Part shown: positions 7,077 through 12,593 of the stretch, piece by piece
Numbering within the stretch: position 1 is the stretch's first letter
Layout: every line of letters begins with the position of its first letter
The notes under the pieces: generated by a model
What the model saw: only the letters and a program-made list of their open reading frames with translations
The model's database searches: none
What the model was told of the DNA's origin: nothing
Translations under genes and position numbers: made by a program
DNA from: Rhodobacterales bacterium
GTDB lineage: Bacteria > Pseudomonadota > Alphaproteobacteria > Rhodobacterales > Rhodobacteraceae
Assembly: GCA_025357355.1 (NCBI GenBank)
Contig: JANXPK010000053.1
Coordinates: 1-12,733 of the forward strand
Direction of reading: 5' to 3'
Length of the DNA stretch: 12,733 bases

Positions 7077-7186
7077 GAAGCTTTATGCAGCTACCTGCTC
7101 TGTATGGTGGGCGCTTGGGGCGGTTCTTAGGACGGAATATGGCGCTTGCTTGTCAGTTTCCAAGGGTTTGAAACAATGGAACCAGG

Positions 7187-7648
7187 TCAAGGGATATTGT
7201 CCACGCCGATGCTCAGGCTCAGCAAGTTGCGCTCGCCGTCGCGCCGATAGCTCAGATCCTGGGTCAAGGTGCGAATCAGGAACCAGCCGAATCCCCCCTC
7301 TGGCAAATCGCTGACATCGGCCAGTTTTGACCCTGGCAATTCGCCGCCCGGCATCGGCAAACCAGCGTCGGCCACCTTGACGGCCAGGAAGGCCGGGTGC
7401 CGCGTGATCCGCAGATCAATTTTGCCCGTATATTGCGCATAGGCATGTTCGACCACGTTGTTCAGAACTTCTGCGACGACGATCTCAACGCTGCCACGAC
7501 TGTCCTCGGTCAGACCGGACAACAACTCACAGGAAAAAAGGTCCCGCAACCCGTCCCGCACAGCATCGGGATTGCCCTCCAGCGTCATGGACCAGGTGGC
7601 TCCCGCCTCAGGTGCGGGTTCAGGGGTTGCCTTGCGTTCAGCCAGCAT
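7187..7648 (-). CDS. RsbW/SpoIIAB-like HATPase, predicted anti-sigma factor kinase
   Basis: A 153-residue cytoplasmic GHKL ATPase-domain protein of the RsbW/BtrW type. Such proteins hold a sigma factor or other target and phosphorylate a partner STAS protein. Visible motifs are the N box EVLNNVVEHAY (E60, N64, E67, H68), the G1 box DAGLP (94-98) and the glycine-rich EGGFGWFLIRTL (117-128). The ATG at 7648 has GAGGG 8 nt upstream. The start overlaps the end of the STAS gene by 11 bp, so the pair is probably co-translated. No sigma factor or PP2C phosphatase is in the window. Together the pair resembles RbaV/RbaW of Rhodobacter capsulatus, which affect gene transfer agent production; orthology is inferred, not shown. 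Confidence 0.85.
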   Translation of the reverse strand: MLAERKATPEPAPEAGATWSMTLEGNPDAVRDGLRDLFSCELLSGLTEDSRGSVEIVVAEVLNNVVEHAYAQYTGKIDLRITRHPAFLAVKVADAGLPMPGGELPGSKLADVSDLPEGGFGWFLIRTLTQDLSYRRDGERNLLSLSIGVDNIP

Positions 7649-7973
7649 TCCGCAGGCCCTCGGGCAGGGTCTTGTGGATGATGAAGACCGAATCCATTCG
7701 GGTCAGGCGAAACACCTTTTCCACGGTCGGCGTCAGGCCCGACAGTTCCAACCGCCGCAACGGGCCAAGCGCTTTCATCACCGAAACCACCGCGCCCAGC
7801 CCCGAACTGTCGAGAAAACCGATGTTGGACATGTCCAGAACCACCCTTTGGCTGGGTTCCGCGATGATTTCGCGCATGCGTTCCTTGAACTGGATGGCGC
7901 CCGCAGCGTCAATCCGGTCGTCCATGGCGCGGATCACTATGATTTCGCCGCGACGTTCGCTTTCCAACTTCAT
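7638..7973 (-). CDS. STAS-domain anti-anti-sigma factor (RsbV/SpoIIAA-like)
   Basis: A 111-residue single STAS domain. In partner-switching systems its unphosphorylated form binds the RsbW-like kinase and frees the sigma factor. The phospho-acceptor motif is MSNIGFLDSSGLGAVV (48-63), with Ser56 aligning with the phosphorylated Ser of RsbV/SpoIIAA. The N-terminal strand IIVIRAMDDRIDAAG (11-25) is also typical. The ATG at 7973 is preferred over that at 7991 because GGAG lies 7 nt before it, while nothing like a ribosome site precedes 7991. The bases between that site and the ATG are an AG repeat. It lies 84 bp after hspQ and overlaps the HATPase gene by 11 bp. Possible promoter and palindrome at 8001-8035. 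Confidence 0.88.
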   Translation of the reverse strand: MKLESERRGEIIVIRAMDDRIDAAGAIQFKERMREIIAEPSQRVVLDMSNIGFLDSSGLGAVVSVMKALGPLRRLELSGLTPTVEKVFRLTRMDSVFIIHKTLPEGLRNAG

Positions 7974-8000
7974 TCTCTCTCTCCACTGCATTGGGTTGAG

Positions 8001-8035
8001 AACGAAGTTAGGTCCGAAAGGTTACCGTTCGGTAA
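8001..8035 (-). promoter_or_regulatory. possible ECF-type promoter with overlapping palindrome before the STAS gene
   Basis: On the minus strand GTAAC (8025-8021), 16 bp, then CGTT (8004-8001) fits the alphaproteobacterial EcfG-type pattern GGAAC-N16/17-CGTT with one mismatch, 28 bp from the STAS ATG. A perfect inverted repeat TTACCG-TT-CGGTAA (8022-8035) covers the -35 part and could be an operator. Many Rhodobacterales lack the classical EcfG system, so the sigma factor is uncertain. Confidence 0.25.
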
Positions 8036-8057
8036 GCATCACTGCGATATTCGCCAA

Positions 8058-8384
8058 TCAGTTCAGCTGAAACTGCAAAGGATAGCGGCCGTTTTCGAAA
8101 TCCCCGAACAGGTCGGGCAGGTCGGGATGGCTGACCGGTTCGCCGGTCTCGTCCGGCACGAGGTTCTGCTCGGAGACATAGGCCACATAATAGCTCTGAT
8201 CGTTCTCGGCGAGCAGATGGTAGAACGGCTGGTTCTTGGAAGGGCGGCTGTCCTCGGGGATATTTTCGTACCAATCCTCAGTGTTGGAAAACATCGCATC
8301 GACATCAAATACCACACCGCGGAACGGATGCTTGCGATGGCGCAACACCTGACCAATGTGGTATTTCGCTGCCGTCTTCAGCAT
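8058..8384 (-). CDS. hspQ: heat-shock protein HspQ (YccV-like)
   Basis: A 108-residue small cytoplasmic protein of the HspQ/YccV family. In E. coli HspQ is a heat-inducible protein that affects DnaA stability and acts as a Lon specificity enhancer. The N-terminal AKYHIGQVLRHRKHPFRGVV (6-25) and the NQPFYHLLAENDQSYYVAYV block (51-70), followed by SEQNL, are the family core. The ATG at 8384 gives the family N-terminus and has AGGGGAG about 9 nt upstream; the TTG at 8420 would add 12 unrelated residues. It heads a minus-strand series with the STAS and HATPase genes, but the 84-bp gap with its own candidate promoter may separate them. No convincing RpoH promoter was seen upstream. Confidence 0.9.
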   Translation of the reverse strand: MLKTAAKYHIGQVLRHRKHPFRGVVFDVDAMFSNTEDWYENIPEDSRPSKNQPFYHLLAENDQSYYVAYVSEQNLVPDETGEPVSHPDLPDLFGDFENGRYPLQFQLN

Positions 8385-8425
8385 TGCGATGTGCTCCCCT
8401 GTATCTGTGTAATCCCGCAAGACCC

Positions 8426-8457
8426 CCTTTGTAAATCAATGAGGTGGTGCACAAAGG
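8426..8457. promoter_or_regulatory. inverted repeat in the hspQ / lipoprotein divergent gap
   Basis: CCTTTGT (8426-8432) and ACAAAGG (8451-8457) form a perfect 7-bp inverted repeat spaced by 18 bp, 42-73 bp upstream of the hspQ ATG, a position suited to a regulator site. The rest of the 240-bp gap between 8384 and 8625 shows no clear promoter or RNA to my eye. Confidence 0.3.
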
Positions 8458-8624
8458 AAACAGTCTGTGGACCCCTGACCGACAGTTGGGCGCCTTCCCG
8501 CCGAACCCATTGCCGGTGCCGTCACCCCACACTGTCCGAATAGTGACCCCGGTCCCACGCCACGGCGTTTGCCTTTTCCCATTTTTCACCTATCCTGCCA
8601 AAAAACTAAACGTGCGAGGGGCAA

Positions 8625-9212
8625 ATGAGCAGACTTCTCCGTGCGTCGATTCTGTTGCTGTTTCTGGCCTCCTGCGGGGGCGGCAATTTTTCGGCGCCAC
8701 GCAATCTGGACGATGCCTGTTCGATCATCGCCCAAAGACCGTCCTATTTGGCTGCCATGCAGGCAACTGCGCGCAGATGGGGTGTCCCGGTCTATGTCCA
8801 GATGGCGACACTCTATGAGGAAAGCAAATTCATCGGCAATGCCCGTACGCCGCACCGCTACGCGCTTGGCATCATTCCGATGGGCCGCCAAAGCTCGGCC
8901 TATGGCTACAGTCAGGCGCTCGACAGCACTTGGGATGACTACCGTCAGGATCAGAACCGTTTCGGCGCCCGCCGCGACAATATCCGCGACGCCACCGATT
9001 TCATGGGCTGGTACATGGACGGCTCGACCCAACGCCTCGGCATTTCCAAGACCGATGCCGAAAGCCAGTATCTGGCCTACCACGAGGGGCGGAATGGCTT
9101 TGCCAATGGCAGTTACCGTGCCAAAGGTTGGCTGGTTGCCATCGGTCAGCAGGTTGGCGCCCGCGCCGCAACTTATGGCAGCCAGCTGCAAACCTGCCTG
9201 CCGGGCGGTTGA
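8625..9212 (+). CDS. lipoprotein with lysozyme-like/SLT transglycosylase fold
   Basis: A 195-residue predicted lipoprotein: Arg at 3 and 6, a hydrophobic stretch and lipobox L-A-S-C with Cys17. Gly at the next position does not suggest inner-membrane retention, so an outer-membrane place is likely. The mature part has the signature of a divergent soluble-lytic-transglycosylase fold: YEESKF (64-69, candidate acid Glu66), then AYGYSQALDSTW (92-103), which parallels the E-S...G-x-x-Q pattern of the SLT family, and AYHEGRNG (151-158). The expected role is cutting peptidoglycan glycan strands, though activity is unproven. The ATG at 8625 has GAGG 5 nt upstream. It converges on lolA with only 3 bp between the stop codons, and no terminator hairpin is seen. 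Confidence 0.8.
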   Translation: MSRLLRASILLLFLASCGGGNFSAPRNLDDACSIIAQRPSYLAAMQATARRWGVPVYVQMATLYEESKFIGNARTPHRYALGIIPMGRQSSAYGYSQALDSTWDDYRQDQNRFGARRDNIRDATDFMGWYMDGSTQRLGISKTDAESQYLAYHEGRNGFANGSYRAKGWLVAIGQQVGARAATYGSQLQTCLPGG

Positions 9213-9215
9213 CCG

Positions 9216-9818
9216 TCAATGCCGACGCTTGATCAACTCTATTTCGGTCGAGAACAGGCTCGCCTCATATTTCTGCCCGACGACCAGCGGGCCCAGCGTC
9301 ACCGCGGTCTGGTTCCCGACGTCATCGGTGATCACCCAACCGGTCAGCGCCACCGGATTTTCGCCGAACATCAGATCGATGGTGCCGTAATCGGGATGTT
9401 TGGGGTCCTGCGCGGTAACCACGGTCACATCCTTTTCCTCGTGGTGCCCCACCACCATGCGCGCCGTCTGCAGATCAATCCCCGGCCCCAACACCAGGTT
9501 GAGCGGCGTGCGCGCAAGCGGGTATTGTTCGGGCGGCTGGTTGGACTTGCTGTCAAAGATCACCACTTGCCCGCCCGCCACCAGCACCAGGTTCTTGTCC
9601 GGTGCCGCATATTCGAACCGCGCCCGGCCCGGACGCTGGATATAGATCTTGCCGATGGATTTGGAGCCATCGGCGTTGACCTGCTTGAAATCGGCCTCGA
9701 CCGTGACCAATCCGTTCAGATAGGCCGACAAGGTGTCCAGCGGCACCTCTTTGGCCTGCGCCGGCAGCGAAAACAACAACATGATCAGCGGGGCCAGAAC
9801 GGCGCGATGAAGGGTCAT
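9216..9818 (-). CDS. lolA: outer-membrane lipoprotein carrier protein LolA
   Basis: A 200-residue periplasmic protein that carries lipoproteins from the LolCDE complex to the outer membrane. It has a Sec signal peptide with AQA cleavage near residue 22. The LolA pattern follows: VEADFKQVNADGSKSIGKIYIQRPGRARFEYAAPDKNLVLVAGG (the hydrophobic-cavity barrel; the R-F-E-Y segment is the hallmark), then YPLARTPLNLVL. The length is usual. The ATG at 9818 is chosen because it starts the signal peptide; the 17 extra residues possible from 9869 are Arg/Gly-rich and unlikely. The ribosome site is poor, and a 12-bp palindrome lies 4 bp upstream of the ATG. It is divergent from the MltB-type gene and convergent with the lipoprotein gene. 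Confidence 0.9.
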   Translation of the reverse strand: MTLHRAVLAPLIMLLFSLPAQAKEVPLDTLSAYLNGLVTVEADFKQVNADGSKSIGKIYIQRPGRARFEYAAPDKNLVLVAGGQVVIFDSKSNQPPEQYPLARTPLNLVLGPGIDLQTARMVVGHHEEKDVTVVTAQDPKHPDYGTIDLMFGENPVALTGWVITDDVGNQTAVTLGPLVVGQKYEASLFSTEIELIKRRH

Positions 9819-9821
9819 GGC

Positions 9822-9833
9822 GCCTATATAGGC
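9822..9833. promoter_or_regulatory. 12-bp palindrome directly before lolA
   Basis: GCCTATATAGGC (9822-9833) is a perfect palindrome 4-15 bp upstream of the lolA ATG, where a ribosome site would be expected. Its TATATA core could instead be a -10 box for a very short leader, or the whole could be an operator. Confidence 0.3.
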
Positions 9834-9956
9834 CCGCCCGCGCCGCGCCGCACCCCCCACCCGCCTCACAAGGCAGAGAGATGCCGAATTGGCCCCACCC
9901 GTTCAAATTCAGAACCCTTTACCCACTCATCGGTCCATAAATATCCCATGGGCCGA

Positions 9957-10013
9957 GCCATTGTTTCGCCATCGGTCCGAGAACCAATGGCGAGGGGGTG
10001 TGACCCCCCCCCC
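9957..10013 (+). promoter_or_regulatory. structured leader with C10 tract before the MltB-type gene
   Basis: In the 230-bp divergent gap there is an inverted repeat GCCATTG (9957-9963) / CAATGGC (9985-9991), a 9-bp direct repeat CATCGGTCC (9928-9936 and 9970-9978), a small hairpin GGGGGT-GTG-ACCCCC (9994-10008) and a run of ten C (10004-10013), 35 bp before the ATG at 10049. The leader may be structured, and the C run could vary in length. No clear promoter boxes were found. Confidence 0.35.
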
Positions 10014-10048
10014 ACTTCTCGCCACCCATTCCGCCAGATAGGCCCTTC

Positions 10049-11077
10049 ATGACCCAAACCCGCCGCGCCTTCCTTGCGACCTTTGGGGCAGCTCTCGCCC
10101 TGCCCGCCTTTGCCCAATCCGATTTCCCCGCCGCCGCCAATCCCGGCTTTGATCGCTGGGTCGCCAAGTTCCGACTGCGCGCGGCCAGTCAGGGTATCGC
10201 CGCCCGCACGCTGGACGCGGCCTTTTCCCAAGCCGGTTTCCTTCCCGGCGTGATCGACAAGGAAAACAACCAGTACGAATTCTCCCTGTCGCTAGAGGAT
10301 TACCTCGCCATCACTGCTTCGGACGAGCGCATCGCCGCCGGCAAGGCCGCTCTGCGGCGACAGGCCCAGCTCTTGTCCCAGATCGAGAAGGCCTATGGGG
10401 TCGAGGCGCATGTCATCGCCGCAGTCTGGGGCATCGAAAGCTTTTACGGCACCAAACGTGGCACCGTTCCGGTGATCTCGGCCCTTGCAACCCTGTCTTA
10501 TGCCAGCAGCCGTGCCGCCTTTTTCGAGGGGCAACTCATCGCCGCTCTCCGCATTCTGCAACATGGCGATGTCACCCCTGACCGCATGACCGGCGGCTGG
10601 GCCGGAGCTATGGGCCACACCCAGTTCATCCCCACGACCTACCTCGCCTATGCCGTTGATTTTCGTGGCGACGGGCGGCGCGACATCTGGGGCGACGATC
10701 CGACCGACGCGCTTGCCTCTGCCGCCAACTACCTTGCCCGCGCCGGATGGAGCTATGGCCAGCCCTGGGGGGTCGAGGTGTTGCTGCCGCCCGGCTTCAA
10801 CCGCGCCCTCGCCGGCAATCTGCGCCGCCGCAGCACCGGCGACTGGGCCAAACTCGGGGTCCGGACCGCCACCGGAAACCGGCTCGTCGACCACGGCACC
10901 GCCTCGGTCATCCTGCCGGCCGCCGCCACCGGCCCGGCCTTTCTGGTTTTTCACAACTATTCCGTGATCGCGGCCTACAACGCCTCGCAGAAATACGTCA
11001 TCGGCCTTGGCCACCTTGCCGACCGCATCCACGGCGGCCCGCCTGAGCTATGCATGAATCTGGGTGATGGGAATTGA
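10049..11077 (+). CDS. MltB-type lytic murein transglycosylase, 3' end cut off by an IS256 element
   Basis: The native part (about 331 residues) is a family-3 lytic transglycosylase that cleaves glycan strands in the periplasm. It begins with a twin-arginine signal, TRRAFLATFG (4-13), and cleavage near AFA-Q (21-23). The catalytic motif is AAVWGIESFYG with Glu130 (124-134), followed by SYASSRAAFF, GGWAGAMGHTQFIPTTYL (182-199) and the terminal YVIGLGHLADRIHGG (316-330). The IS left end begins within codon 332, so the last ten residues (ELCMNLGDGN) are IS-encoded and the TGA lies in the element. Relatives often carry a C-terminal peptidoglycan-binding domain after this point, which would be lost here. 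The catalytic domain is whole, so some activity is possible. The ATG at 10049 starts the Tat signal; its ribosome site is weak. Confidence 0.88.
   Translation: MTQTRRAFLATFGAALALPAFAQSDFPAAANPGFDRWVAKFRLRAASQGIAARTLDAAFSQAGFLPGVIDKENNQYEFSLSLEDYLAITASDERIAAGKAALRRQAQLLSQIEKAYGVEAHVIAAVWGIESFYGTKRGTVPVISALATLSYASSRAAFFEGQLIAALRILQHGDVTPDRMTGGWAGAMGHTQFIPTTYLAYAVDFRGDGRRDIWGDDPTDALASAANYLARAGWSYGQPWGVEVLLPPGFNRALAGNLRRRSTGDWAKLGVRTATGNRLVDHGTASVILPAAATGPAFLVFHNYSVIAAYNASQKYVIGLGHLADRIHGGPPELCMNLGDGN
11044..11069 (+). repeat. IS256 left terminal inverted repeat
   Basis: It reads TGAGCTATGCATGAATCTGG and onwards, and matches the reverse complement of 12420-12445 at 23 of 26 positions. The MltB-type reading frame enters it and stops at 11075-11077, just inside the element. 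Confidence 0.85.
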
Positions 11078-11083
11078 GAAGGC

Positions 11084-11138
11084 GGCGTATCGTGGCGGGT
11101 GTCGAAGCCTGCCAGAACCTCCAGAGGAGCGATACGCC
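11084..11138 (+). promoter_or_regulatory. fold-back leader of the IS256 transposase gene
   Basis: GGCGTATCG (11084-11092) pairs perfectly with CGATACGCC (11130-11138), which ends one base before the transposase ATG. Inside are a 7-bp stem TGGCGGG/CCTGCCA (11093-11099 with 11108-11114, one G-U) and CTCC (11119-11122) facing the ribosome site GGAG (11126-11129). An RNA read in from outside would thus bury the ribosome site, a known way for IS elements such as IS10 and IS50 to limit transposase. Confidence 0.55.
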
Positions 11139-11139
11139 T

Positions 11140-12411
11140 ATGACAGACGATACCACGATCATCCCCTTCCGCCAGCCTGGTTCGATCATTGACCCGCTGA
11201 CCGAGATCGCCCGCGATGGGGCGCGCCGCATGCTGATGGCGGCGTTGAAAGCGGAAGCTGACGGCTTTGTCGCCAGGTTTTCCGATGACCTGCTCGCCGA
11301 TGGCCGTCAGCGCATCGTTCGGCATGGAGCGGGACCCGAGAGGGTGATCCAGACCGGGATCGGGCCGATCGAGGTCCGGCGCCAGAAGGTGCGTGATCGG
11401 TCAGCGGAGGTGCCCGCCGAGGCAAAGATCCGCTTCACGTCCAACATCCTGCCGAAATGGGCACGGCGCTCGAAAAGCCTCGATGCCCTCCTGCCGGCAC
11501 TTTATCTGCGCGGCATCTCCACCGGCGATTTTCAGGAAGCTCTGTCGGCTCTGCTCGGAACAGACGCCCCCAACCTGTCGCCAGGTGTGATTGCGCGGCT
11601 CACGGCGGGTTGGCAGGAGGATTATGATCGCTGGCAGGACCGCGATCTCTCGGCGCGGCGCTACGTCTACATCTGGGCTGATGGGGTCTATCTGCAGGCC
11701 CGGATGGAACCCGAGGCCGAGTGCATCCTCGTCATCATCGGGGCGACGCCGGAAGGCAGGAAGGAGTTGCTCGGCTTCCATGTCGGGATACGCGAAAGCG
11801 CGCAGAGCTGGCGGGAATTACTTATTGATATCAAGGCACGCGGGTTGACCATTGCCCCTGAAGTGGCGGTGGGCGATGGTGCCTTGGGGTTCTGGAAGGC
11901 GGTCGATGAAGTCTTCCCGGGCACTCGCCACCAGCGCTGCTGGTTCCACAAAAGTTCTAATGTTCTGAACAAGTTCCCAAAATCCATGGCCCCGGCGGTG
12001 ACATCCGACCTGAAGGACATCCATCACGCCGAAACGAAAGCGGCCGCGCGGGCTGCCATCGAGGTCTTCAAGGAAAAATACGAGGTCAAATTCGCCCCCG
12101 CCGTGACGTGCCTGACCAAAGACGCCGAGGCGATGCTGACGTTCTTTGACTACCCCGCCGAGCACTGGGACCACCTGCGCACGTCCAACCCGGTTGAGAG
12201 CGTGTTCGCCACCGTCCGCCACCGCACCGTCCGCACCAAGGGGGCGCTGTCACAAAGGACCGTGAAGCTGATGGTCTTCACCCTCATACGCGCGGCATCG
12301 AAGACATGGCGCCGCCTCAACGGCGCAAATCAGTTGCCACGCGTCATCGAAGGCGTCAAATTCACCGACGGGGTCGCCAACACCGATCCCGCCAAAACCA
12401 ACGCCGCATGA
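11140..12411 (+). CDS. IS256-family (Mutator-like) transposase
   Basis: A 423-residue DDE transposase, full length for the IS256 family, that would move the element by copy-out/paste-in through a circular intermediate. The catalytic triad is visible as WADGVY (Asp181), VGDGALGFWKAV (Asp246) and TSNPVESVF (Glu353), with the family block HQRCWFHKSSNVLNKFPK (264-281), including the conserved C-W-x-H, between the second Asp and the Glu. No frameshift or internal stop is present, so the copy appears active. The ATG at 11140 has GAGGAG about 10 nt upstream. The reading frame also opens at 11074, but those 22 residues run through the terminal region and the leader hairpin and are unlikely to be protein. 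Confidence 0.93.
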   Translation: MTDDTTIIPFRQPGSIIDPLTEIARDGARRMLMAALKAEADGFVARFSDDLLADGRQRIVRHGAGPERVIQTGIGPIEVRRQKVRDRSAEVPAEAKIRFTSNILPKWARRSKSLDALLPALYLRGISTGDFQEALSALLGTDAPNLSPGVIARLTAGWQEDYDRWQDRDLSARRYVYIWADGVYLQARMEPEAECILVIIGATPEGRKELLGFHVGIRESAQSWRELLIDIKARGLTIAPEVAVGDGALGFWKAVDEVFPGTRHQRCWFHKSSNVLNKFPKSMAPAVTSDLKDIHHAETKAAARAAIEVFKEKYEVKFAPAVTCLTKDAEAMLTFFDYPAEHWDHLRTSNPVESVFATVRHRTVRTKGALSQRTVKLMVFTLIRAASKTWRRLNGANQLPRVIEGVKFTDGVANTDPAKTNAA

Positions 12412-12419
12412 TCAGGCCG

Positions 12420-12445
12420 CGTCACCCAAATTCAGGCATAGCTCA
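12420..12445 (-). repeat. IS256 right terminal inverted repeat
   Basis: The reverse complement begins TGAGCTATGCCTGAATTTGG and matches the left end except at three internal positions. It starts 9 bp after the transposase stop codon, as expected for a compact element. Confidence 0.85.
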
Positions 12446-12593
12446 ATTTCAACACCACCACGACCATTGCGATTTCGACCTACACAGTCGTCTCGGTATG
12501 CGTTAACGGGTCTGAATTGGTTTTGTTCGCGAAGACATAATTGGGTCGCGTCAGCGACCCCTTGTATTGAACATCCGCCATAAGCCAATTACC
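12446..12593. other. 148-bp spacer between two insertion sequences, unassigned
   Basis: This stretch does not continue the MltB-type gene in any frame: no peptidoglycan-binding-domain-like sequence can be read. It contains only short open frames and one perfect hairpin (12543-12560). It may be old flanking DNA or a remnant of another element; I recognise nothing in it. Confidence 0.5.
12543..12560. terminator. short perfect hairpin, possible terminator
   Basis: GGGTCGC (12543-12549), loop GTCA, GCGACCC (12554-12560) form a 7-bp GC-rich stem. There is no T run on either side, so it is a weak terminator candidate, or part of an unknown element. Confidence 0.25.

Larger units (their letters stand above)
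11044..12445 (+). mobile_element. IS256-family insertion sequence, about 1.4 kb, intact
   Basis: The element contains one complete transposase gene and ends in imperfect inverted repeats with 23 of 26 matching positions (11044-11069 and 12420-12445, beginning TGAGCTATGC). The exact outer base could be one or two inside. IS256 elements usually leave an 8-9 bp target duplication; the flanks here (GGCCCGCC on the left, ATTTCAAC on the right) do not match. It interrupts the MltB-type gene on its left, in the same orientation. Confidence 0.85.

Noticed and set aside
7058..7171. 37-codon plus-strand frame (MIRSAEGSFMQL...) in the gap before ggt
   Set aside because: No recognisable family, only a G-rich run upstream, and it overlaps the inverted repeat; cannot be separated from chance.
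7458..8543. 361-codon plus-strand open frame across the HATPase, STAS and hspQ region
   Set aside because: It runs antisense to three well-supported genes, crosses their gaps, has no family motif and no ribosome site. It is a by-product of GC-rich codon use.
9219..10052. 277-codon plus-strand open frame opposite lolA
   Set aside because: Antisense to lolA and running through the divergent promoter gap; no motif.
10292..11032. 246-codon minus-strand open frame inside the MltB-type gene
   Set aside because: Gly/Asp/Val-rich reverse-strand shadow of a strong enzyme gene.
11074..11139. 22-codon extension of the transposase upstream of 11140
   Set aside because: It would translate the leader hairpin; the good ribosome site and family N-terminus support 11140.
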